Source of the DNA: Nemania diffusa
Taxonomy: Eukaryota; Ascomycota; Sordariomycetes; Xylariales; Xylariaceae
Assembly: GCA_038501195.1 (NCBI GenBank)
Contig: JBBPUQ010000001.1
Location: 3,410,001 to 3,474,000 of the forward strand
Direction: 5' to 3'
Length of the DNA: 64,000 bases
The notes beneath the pieces are model-generated. The model saw only the letters and a program-made list of their open reading frames with translations. It was not told where the DNA came from and searched no databases. Positions 55,115-64,000 of this stretch are shown here, piece after piece. A program made the position numbers and the translations under genes. The stretch's first letter is position 1. Each line of letters starts with the position of its first letter.

Positions 55115-55564
55115 TTATGTATTATCAGTCTTATGGTCGCCAAAGTAACTATATTTGATATGCGGCGTAGTTGGGTCGGGTAAGCTTATATCGTGTACAG
55201 AGATAGACGAGATATGATGAGGCAATTGAGGCAGACCATACAGCTTGCCAACAACGGCAACTTTTCTTCTCTCGACGCAAAGCAATGCAGAAGCTTAGGC
55301 AAGAACACAGAGTTTGGAGAGTTTAGGGGAAAAGGTGAGATGATAGGTCGCACAGCATCATTGAATCATCAAAGAAGGAAGAATTGTCGGTTCCACAATA
55401 ATATGAAGAGAAAAGTAGCACTTACCAGTGCTGGTCTTCAGACCTGGCACTGCGCTCACTCGTTGAATTATTGTATCATGGCGGCAATATGCGTTGAGGT
55501 CTAGTTCGCGTACCACGTGGGCCATGGCGGCATAATGACTGGTAAGCCAGTCTGGGAACGTCAC
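55115..55564 (-). CDS. Possible small two-exon gene of unknown function
   Basis: A minus-strand frame from ATG 55564 (or 55525) reaches a strong GTAAGT donor (exon end 55426, phase 1). After a CTAAG acceptor the frame continues open from 55293 for about 60 codons to TAA at 55117-55115. The product is 105 aa (92 from the second Met). Exon 1 includes AHVVRELDLNAYCRHDTIIQR and exon 2 includes VERRKVAVVGKLYGLPQLP. Support is limited to phase agreement and protein-like composition; I recognise no family. It ends only 72 bp before the GNAT start on the same strand, which would leave that gene little promoter and argues for caution. Confidence 0.3.
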
Positions 55565-55613
55565 CGTGTATTAGGTACTGTATCGCTACAGTGCTGTAGC
55601 CTGTACGCAGTCT

Positions 55614-55650
55614 GTAGGTAGGTAGTAGGTGTAGGTGTAGGTGTGTGGTG
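55614..55650. repeat. GTAGGT / GTAGGTAG repeat run
   Basis: Tandem TAGG then three GTAGGT hexamers in the gene-poor region. It is followed 40-80 bp later by a second TAGGTAGGTAGGTA run at 55697-55715. Confidence 0.8.
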
Positions 55651-57978
55651 TGGACAGACGACCAGCTGCCAGTGCGGCGACAACCGCTAGGACCTTAGGT
55701 AGGTAGGTACTAGGTAGGTGACCACCGGTGACCCAAGTAGGTATTTAGATAGTGGACGGGTTGGGTTGTAGTGCACCAAATACCTTGATGCCGACGGTCG
55801 GAAGTTAATGAAAAATATCGTAGTATTGCAACTTGTATCCGAATTGCTGGAACTCCCACACCAACAAGACGAGCAATCAGCGAGTCGGCCAGGACACCAC
55901 AAAACAGCCGCAAAGGACCCTGATAAATAAATTATTATAGACGCGGCCTAAAACTGGGGTGCCAGTCGTACGGGGTGTGCGAGTCCTTTTGTCGGTGCGT
56001 TCAACGCGGGAAAGGATTTGAATAATACTAAGGCGGGGGGTATACGGGATGATAAATAGTATAAAGAATTATCTAGATAAAAAGAAGACGGGACGGACGA
56101 GAGGGAAAAGGAAGTTGGTCAAAAAGGGAGGATGATCGACGAGGAGGGTCCGGTTGCGTTATATGGGTGTCGTGGGAATGGTGGTGGTGCTGCTGCTGCC
56201 GCCGGTGCTGCTGCTGAGACGATCCTGCAGTATAATGGTGCAAAAGATAAACCCACGGATACTGCTGATATGAACCCAGTCGCAGTGGTACAAAGCCGCT
56301 GCTTTCTTGTCCCCGAGAGGCTGGGCAAGACAAGAAAACGGCGAGAAGGAGGGCGAGATAACCTCAGGCTGGGTTAGGTCTAGCTATCTGCTAGATAAGA
56401 GAGACGCGGGAGCGAATAGGATGCCAACGTTTCGTACACCCACGACGGCCGTCACGGGTTGTTTCTTGGTTGTCGAAAACCCTTCACTGCATTCTTGGAA
56501 GGCGGCCGGTCTCTGGGTGTCGCGTCAGATCTAGAGCTGAAGGATCAAATCAACTCGTCTTGTTTGTTTTTAGTCCAGAGTCTCGATCGTTCTGCGATGG
56601 TTCTGCGATGGTGGCTTTACCCAGGCATGGGCAATGAAGAAGCAAGCTATAAACGCCTCCCTCGCGACACTAACACTAAACACCCATCAAGAACAAGAAA
56701 TAGACATGCCGACGTCGATGGCATTGCATCGACTCTACACTACTTACAGAAATAGGAGCCAGCCCGCGGTGTGCCCCATCGTCTACATATATACTCGACC
56801 GGGAGGTTACTGTTCTTATGCGTAGTTCTTAGTCGATATCCGCGCTCTGGGGAATTCTAAGCTCCATGTCTTAACTGTTTCACTGCCGAAGACGGTCAAA
56901 GATGGGGGTTGGGGGGGCCGGCCTGCTCACCACCCAGGGCCCTTTACTATCCGTCTTGGGCTTCATTGTCGATCTCCCTTTGGCAGTCGTGGTAAATTCT
57001 TTTCAGTTAGGCGGGCATCCAGGCGGGCATCTGGGCGGGGTTTAGAGAATATACACGAGCAATTTCTACCCCCTCTCGCCCTCTCGCCGTCGCAGAGGAG
57101 TAGATCATGCCTCAAGTAAAGCTTGGCTTCCCCATCCCTCTGTGAGGTCGTACGCTATTCGTGGTCGCGGGGTTGGAATGGTGAGATCCTGCTTGTGGGT
57201 AACATCATTATAGTAGCCAATGGTGAAAAGTGGTTGTCTTAATTTGAAACAACCATCCCAACACATGACAGGCAGCTTTGAAACAGCACCGACGTAAGAA
57301 CCTGCCCATCGAAACATCCGTGGCTGTCGAGAACCGGGGATTGGCTAGTTAGGATTGTGTTGGTCACAATATCCAGATAGGGAGCATTGTATTCAGTATC
57401 TATCTAGTATACTTGTGGCTAGATAGGCAGGCAGCTAGGTAATAATTTGAGTCATTACGCATAAGTTACCCATATGTACATAGGTAAACATGTGCATATG
57501 CCTCGGTACCGGTGGTAGCGCAATGAATACCTATTGCCGCGAAGCGCACGGTCCCGAAGGATGTGAGGCGTGTCTCTATCGCGGTACACGCGGGACACGT
57601 ACCACTCTAAAAAAAAAAAACATGAAAGAAATATGGAAAAAAAAAAGAGAGGTACGCATAGACCAGCAAATTGTTGACCCATGTACAGGTAACGTCCCAA
57701 TGAATCGAAGGATCATGTAGGTATCTCTATCTACCTACTTGTCAAGACATGCACGATGTCGTGATCACACTAAGCAGGTAGCTTCCTTTAGATAATACTC
57801 TTGGCGCTGCGGTCCCGTGCAGCCATCCTCTTATCTCTTCGAAGCACAACAACAGTATTGTGGATTCATTATCGAGCGAGAGGTACTATCTTCTCTCTCT
57901 CTCATCTTGTCGGTAGTGTTGGTGAGTGGTGATGAGAGATTTATTAATAATACCCCGCCATATATCTGTCTGACGAGG

Positions 57979-57999
57979 ATAATAATAATAATAATAATA
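57979..57999. repeat. (ATA)n microsatellite
   Basis: Seven uninterrupted ATA trinucleotides in intergenic DNA. Confidence 0.9.
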
Positions 58000-59084
58000 G
58001 GGCTAGGTGATCCTATAGAAGTGCATAGGTATTCTGTATGCGTAGAATTAAGTATACCTATATAACAGAGAGAACCTACACAAACCCCCTTTCCTGTACC
58101 GGTGTCGCTATCTCAGGCTTGGCATCAAAAACCTTCCAACACACCCATCTACCTAGAATATATAAGCTACCTAAATAGGTATACAACAACGAATTTACTC
58201 TTCTATCGTGCGTGCGCCCGGTAGTTGCAATTAGATACCTCCTACCCGCCAGGCAGGTAGGTATTGGTGGCATTAATGCAGGACATCATTGCAAACGTGG
58301 GGGGTCCTACCCTATCTAGGTCTGCCTACATACAGTATAGGTATACCTAGGCAAATCCCATACCTACGCTGTTCTTTCAAACCTGTTTCTTATCGATAAC
58401 ACCATAGAGTTAGGTATGTAGCCAGGGCCTAGGCATTTGGTAGGACATCACCAAGCTATATGGAGGTAGGTTCAATGGTCCTATCATGTACCAATCGTCC
58501 GTTTCAGCAAGTCCTACCAAGCCCTTCACTCGATGCACCCAAGAATGCATCATACCTTCTATGTAGGTAGATCGCCCACCTACTAATAGCTACCAGGTAC
58601 GTAGGTAAGGTGTTCTATATGTAGGTACCTTGTCCAAACGAGCCCTATAGGGCGGACATTCATGAACTGGGGAAGCTGCAGCAGCAGAGGGGACGAGGGT
58701 GGCGCTCCCGCAGCACCAACGGTTGTGTTAGGATCCTCCTGCTGTTCCCGTCGTTTCGTTCGTAAGGCAGGCTCACCACAACGCAAGCCACACGATGCCG
58801 GCCACTACTCATCCACCCATGCCTCGTTCCCTCGCTCCCGACCCTCTACTACCCTACGTGCTCTCACCTCTAGAGTCTAGCCTGACGTCTCTAGTCGTCT
58901 CCTCTGTCCTCATCGCCAGCCACGTTTACAGAGGACCCCATCGGAAATCACAATCTCAGTGCTATTTTTATCCCTTGCCTGTGCCAATTATACAGCATAT
59001 TGGCCGCCCCCGGGGCATACCTGCTCGATAACCTACTTCATTTAAGAATGCAGAAGCTCCCTCCATCTCTATGCGTTGGGGTAT

Positions 59085-59106
59085 CTTCAGCTTCAGCTTC
59101 AGCTTC
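59085..59106. repeat. (CTTCAG)n microsatellite
   Basis: Three full CTTCAG units plus CTTC, intergenic. Confidence 0.9.
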
Positions 59107-59885
59107 ACACTACTTTGACGATCCACAGTCGGACGTTATTCCAGTGACGAGCTCCGGAGCAGTAGCTACAATAAGGGTAAAGATGATGAGTTTCACTTTC
59201 TGCATCATGCCTGCCAAGTCGTGGTCTTCTCCGATCATACAGCAACGGAGCACGCTCTTCCTCGTTCCTCGACCCTCGCCGGCGTGCAATACGTCCAAAG
59301 CCGAATGATTCATTTTAGGATCGGGTGTCAATTTTACAGGTCGTCGAATAGCTTCGAGTTCTGCTCTCTCTGCTTTATTCCCTTCGAAACCACCAGTACG
59401 GGGACTCTGTGCTGTGATTGGACAAAGCCCGAGTCCTGCAGTCAGCACTCGTTGCTGCAACTCAGCTCGGCGACAAGGCGCAATGGAGTGACCCTAGTCT
59501 GCCTTGTTGCCTACCCCTGTCCGCGTACCTCACCGAGTCGTCTTTGGACCCCAACTCCACCACTATGCTCATCTTATGCATCATGGTGCGCGGCGAACGA
59601 CTGTTGTAGGGCATTGCCGACCATAGCGCACGGGATCTATGACAGAGGTAGCCTGCTCCAATGGTTGTGTTATTCACTAGCCTACAGTCAGTGACCCGGG
59701 TACCTGTACATCAGGACAATCCACCCATGTCCCAAGTCCTACATACATCGTCATACTCCATAGACTCGATATCTACTCTAGATCTTTAAGATAAAAGACA
59801 TGGGTAGGTGGCGATCCAAATTGACCCGTAAGACCCTTTTCTCTTCTCAGGCATAAGTCTGTGCTTTGTAATATTTATTTTCAAC

Positions 59886-62800
59886 ATGCAGCCCAAAAAG
59901 AGCCTTAACACCACCGAGTCAAAATCTGTAGACGATGAGTCTATCGACACAGGCCCACGGCCGGGTCGGCCTTCTACTTCGACCCTGGGCAGACCTTCAC
60001 ATATGACAAGACCGTCACCGTCGAGCTCGCGATCAGAATCCCGCACCCGTACTCCTATCTCATGCATGTAAGCTCGCTCATAAGCTGGTTACGACTTGAA
60101 AAAACTGCCCATGGGGTGCTAATACTATCAGATCCCGAGAGAGCGTATCAGGGGAGGACTGCGCCCGGCAGAGATTCATCGTATGGGCTGCCGTGAAACG
60201 AAACAGATCTGTGCACATGGCGGCGAGCGAGCGGCTGCGGTGTCCTCTCCTACGTTGTGGCGAACGATTTGAAGGCCATGAAGAAATGCTTAGACATCTA
60301 ACGCAATGCCAGCACCTTCCAACAGGTGAATACGTTTGCTACGAATGCATGAAAGTCGAGCGCTTTAACGACAAGAAATGTACGTGCTGTTTCGGGCAAC
60401 CTACAAAGAGAAGACGCCTTATCAACATCGCGAAACATTTCTTCTCAAACATCGGCTCTACTAAGGATCGAAGGGAGAATCCCAGTCTATCTACCCACAG
60501 TGCTCAGTCCTACCCTCCAAGCTATGACTCTCTGATCATAGACATGCATGAACAAGATGCCCAAGCCCCGATACAGGAGACAGCGCGACGGGAAGAAGGG
60601 GACAGTAGATGCGAACAATTGGAACCAGGACATTCTCAGCTAGAGTTGAATGGCACAGAATTACTAGAGTTGGACTCCACACCATTACTTTCTAGAGTAG
60701 AGCTTGAGGCCGTTAACTATAACACACGTCCCACAGCTCTATTAGGTCCTTTAAGCTCGTATACCGAGACGGAAGAGGTATCATTGCCTCCAGCGCCTAC
60801 TCTCGTATCGATCCCGCGATCACCGTCGCCTTCGACTAGGCTTCAGCTAAATACAGGAGCCTCCAACAATGGAGGACGGCGACCATCACTAGCCCTCAAT
60901 ACTAAGATCGACCACTTCAGGACGAAATCACACGCAACGTACTTATCCCCAAATGTATCGCTTCGATCTAATTCCCATGGTATATCTCCGATTACTCCTT
61001 GGAGCGCAAGCTCTAAGTCTTCAACTATATGGTCCGCAGCCTATGGTCAGGACTCTATGTTAGCCTCGCCGATAACCCCTCTAAGTGCCAATGCCCACTC
61101 AATGGCACCGCAAGAATACAGCCTATTGGACGCGGAGAAGGATATAGATATGCTCACTTGTCCGGAAGACCCTTGCCATTATGCACCATGGGATATGCCG
61201 GAGTTACCTGGGGATAATCAACTTTCTTCCGTGATACCCCGACAACTATCAGACCCTCTCATGTTCTCGGATAGCTATTCATGGCTATCCTCTATGAATA
61301 CGGAGATATCTCTTAGTACTTCTGTCAATATGATGTTTACAGATCCGAACGCTAAGGCGGCTATGCCTCCGGACTTTCTTGCGTCCCAAGTTCCCAACTC
61401 GGCAGTAAAGGCACTAGTCGAGCAAGTATGGGACACCTTAGGTGAACACTTCTCTAACTCAGTGTCAAAGCTCAGTCGGCTTCAGAATAACCCACTCGCC
61501 GACCGTCTAAGGACGCAGACACCGAGAACAGTAGCTTCAGCCGGTCTCGCGAGATTTAAGCAAGCCTTAAATCATAACTATCCTGCTCGACCAGATCCTC
61601 TCGAATATCTCTGCTTTGTGCATTTAATCTATTCTGTTTCATTAGTTATCCACGAAGATAGCCTTCTCGCTCTATCAAACAAGCTTTACGAGCAAGCCAT
61701 GGCTTATGGCGTACTCTTTGAGACGACATATCGCGACTTCTACTGCCAGATTGTAACAGCCATTTGGCAGCAAAATTCACGAGAGTCGCCATCACGAGGG
61801 CGTTTTGGAGATTCGGCGAACAGGCCATCAGGAAACAAGGGCAAAGAGCCGGATTACCATACCAGGCCGCTGGGTATCGCAAACCCTGACCCTCTGCTTG
61901 TCGCTGGGCAAAATTTCTTAGATGGTTAGTAAACCCGTCCTTTAATATAGGGTTCGAGGCGTAGGCTGACAGAAAACAGAACTTGAGAGTATCATGGTAA
62001 ACAGTAACACCCAGCAACCGATAGAAGTCCTTAACTCAGAGCTTTGGTCGTCACACGTTGCTACCAACCAGCCCAACTTACAAGGATCCACGCCTCTTGC
62101 AATTGCATCTGCATACATTGTCCAAGATTTATGTCGGAGGTATCAGGACTCCGAGAACTTTCTACTAAAATTAAGAGCGATTGGGCAGAATGCTCGGGCA
62201 GGGTATTATGCCACAATTCGCAAGCTCGAGCTTGAGCTTATACAAACAGGAAAGGTAAGTCAACCTAGAATTCCCGCCTATTGCATTTAGCACTAGGCTA
62301 TTAATTTTGCTAGTCCCTTGCATGCGCAATCTTGTTTACCCAATGAAAGCAGCTCAATACGCAAGATATCCTTCTTCATGTTTTGGCTGTGTGTCTGTTA
62401 TATTCATGCTAACTCTATTTGTACCTAAAGAACTACCTGGTGCCGAACGATTTTCTAGACCAGTACATCCTACAAGTGCGAGACCTCTGTGACCAAATAT
62501 ATTCCCAAGCCGGAACTCGGTCCCGTGCGGCATATCATTTAGTCGGTATCACACTCGTCGAGAGTTTACTTCGAAGCATTACACGTGAGCCTCAGCAACC
62601 TCAGGAAGGGCATTCGGAGTACTCCTTAATTCCTTATTCATACGAAGACGACTTTTTCCCGGAGCTAAACAAGACGTTAACGTTTGGATGGACTTATCCA
62701 ATGATTCCTGGTACACCCGCTAGTCCCGGGGGGGTTACGGATTTTGGCCCCCCAATGGACCTAACGGCGCTGCATCCTGTCGCTTCAGACGCACGACTAG

Positions 62801-63258
62801 CCACTAGTAGTCCGAACCCACCACCCATACGGAGCGATGCCTCTGAAACACCCAGTGAATATACAATTTCGCCAGCTCCACTTTCGGACGCTCTGCCAGA
62901 AATTCCACCTCCGAATTCTTATAGACCTACACCGTCAGCTCAGTCTCAGGGCGAGGGAAGTGAGCCTCCGGGCCCTTCCACACTAACGTCATCTGGGCCA
63001 AAAGTAGAGGCGAGTGAGCGATGCGAGATTTGTGGTTATAGGCCGAAGGGGGACCCCCAATGGTTTAAAGGCAGCATGGCGAAACATAAGAAGATGCAGC
63101 ATTCTTCTAATCCGCCTACCATTTTTAAGTGCCCGTTCCCAGGATGCAACTCGGAATACAAGAATCGGCGGGATAACCTACGGCAGCACCAGATCGAAAA
63201 GAACCACTTTGTTGGCGATGAAGCTGCACAGCGACCTCACAAGAGAAAAAGAACATAG
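59886..63258 (+). CDS. Large C2H2-type zinc-finger protein, probable transcription factor
   Basis: Four exons (59886-60067, 60132-61924, 61980-62254, 62431-63258) give 1025 aa. Exon 1 (QPKKSLNTTESKSVDDES...) joins with phase 2; without it the frame has no good ATG at its start. N-terminal cysteines and histidines at about residues 95-145 (CPLLRCGERFEGHEEMLRHLTQC, then CYECMKVERFNDKKCTCC) form a finger-like block. A long Ser/Pro-rich linker follows. A helical middle region of ~200 residues (EYLCFVHLIYSVSLVIHEDSLLALSNKLYEQAM) resembles fungal regulators of this build. Two C-terminal fingers close the protein: CEICGYRPKGDPQWFKGSMAKHKKMQH and CPFPGCNSEYKNRRDNLRQHQIEKNH, then a basic KRKR tail. 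It should be nuclear. Intron 3 (176 nt) could hide a small extra exon. Confidence 0.85.
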
Positions 63259-64000
63259 ACACAGGGGTCCCTTGGCGGCACACAAACTTCGAAGTAGGCT
63301 GATATTCAAAAAGACGCGCGGGCTCGGCGTCGCTACTTGGATTCAATATTTGTTATGATATATATATGTGTATATCAGCGAAAACGTATTATTTTTTTTA
63401 TTTCCAACCGTCGTGAGTTTCGCCACACATAAAAATCCGCCACAGGTACAGAAAATGGAGGTTCCCATCTCATTTTGCCTAAGCCCCCTCCTTCAACCCT
63501 CTTTTTATCTACGACTTCATTACGCATAGGGAAAATAGAGGGGAACTAAAGATACCATGGGCATACAGATAGACGTGGGGAAATAGACTCAGCATGGCCA
63601 ACGACTGGACAATCGTCGCGGCTGGGACGACCTAGCAAATAGAGATAATGAAGCAGTTAACACCTTTCTAGCTGGTGCAGCGCATTGCCTACCTATTTCG
63701 TGACAAAACGATTACAACAGCAAACCAACCTGTCCTCCCATGTACCGATACATAGCGAAGCTAGCAGGGGATGGCCCCACTCTGATCACAACGACAAGAC
63801 GCAGACGCAGACGCAGGATGCAACATCGTCACGATTGTCTCCACTATTCATCTGGCTCTGTGTTTGTACTCTCTCTGTGTGTTTCTCTTGTCAGGCTCAC
63901 CGCCTCGCTGGTCTCCCGTTTCCCGTTTCCCGTTGCCTGTTCCAAACCGCACAACTCGACCAAGCTCCCCAAAGAAATCTTACACAGGCTGCAAAAGGCA
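63259..64000. other. 3' flank, no gene seen
   Basis: 742 bases downstream of the C2H2 gene to the window end. They hold its 3' UTR, a short CAGACG repeat at 63800-63816 and a TTTCCCG repeat at 63919-63939. C/T-rich DNA at the very end may be the start of a neighbouring promoter. Confidence 0.5.

Larger units (their letters stand above)
55565..59885. other. Gene-poor region, 4.3 kb
   Basis: I find no gene that I can support here. Open frames at 56073-56377 are a GCTGCT/CAGCAG-type low-complexity stretch that reads as poly-Ala or poly-Gln depending on strand. Frames at 59110-59694 overlap on both strands without domain resemblance. The region is rich in CCTA/TAGG elements (55610-55735, 57720-57740, 58245-58265, 58560-58630) and microsatellites. 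It must contain the promoter of the C2H2 gene at its right end. A gene made of many small exons could be missed. Confidence 0.5.

Noticed and set aside
56073..56377. Poly-Gln/His or poly-Ala frames
   Set aside because: A trinucleotide-repeat stretch read in different frames; no conserved flanks.
59110..59694. Overlapping 116- and 157-residue frames on both strands
   Set aside because: No recognisable family and mutually exclusive; could be leader sequence of the C2H2 gene.

Overview
The window is nuclear DNA of a filamentous ascomycete (Pezizomycotina, most likely Sordariomycetes; the abundant CCTA/TAGG and GGTACCTAGG-type tetranucleotide runs between genes make me think of Xylariales, but that is a guess). 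The evidence is spliceosomal introns, mostly 50-150 nt, with GTACGT/GTAAGT donors and CTAAC-like branch sites, single-gene transcription units, long gene-free spacers, and fungal families (Utp21, Ecm11, Fox2, Svf1, Hal4-type kinase, AA9, Zn2Cys6). There is no bacterial operon structure, no CRISPR array and no tRNA or rRNA that I can see. I placed exon joins by hand from splice sites and reading phase; total coding lengths are divisible by three in every gene I call intact.

Layout. 0-9.4 kb: the 3' end of UTP21, a six-exon DHA2-type MFS transporter, a frameshifted GNAT acetyltransferase, an Ecm11-domain protein and a Tda10-type P-loop kinase. 10.7-13.8 kb: the peroxisomal multifunctional beta-oxidation enzyme FOX2. 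14.7-20.7 kb: two low-complexity proteins (one Arg/Asp-rich, one built on a 39-bp tandem repeat) and an RBR ubiquitin ligase. 21.8-34.6 kb: what looks like the wreck of a secondary-metabolite locus. It has a broken uncharacterised gene, a DHA1 drug-efflux MFS transporter divergent from a Zn2Cys6 transcription factor, a heavily eroded PKS-NRPS hybrid gene and a full-length ABCC transporter. 35.6-40.3 kb: cystathionine gamma-lyase and an AA9 lytic polysaccharide monooxygenase with a Cys-rich C-terminal module. 42-53.4 kb: conserved genes: HSP10, a Hal4/Sat4-family kinase with two upstream exons, mitochondrial ribosomal protein uL11m, SVF1, and a divergent histone H4 variant with six introns. 54.2-63.3 kb: a membrane-anchored GNAT protein, a possible small gene, 4.3 kb with no gene I can support, and a large C2H2 zinc-finger protein.

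How they work together. Most genes are unrelated neighbours. The 21.8-34.6 kb block is the exception. A regulator, two exporters and a dead PKS-NRPS fit a biosynthetic cluster that lost its core enzyme but kept transport and regulation. The most unusual items are that relic cluster, the H4 variant with 16- and 17-nt micro-exons, the RBR ligase whose IBR is split by a hydrophobic insert, the 13-residue-repeat protein hidden in a frame without a long ATG ORF, and the AA9 enzyme with an altered second-sphere residue.
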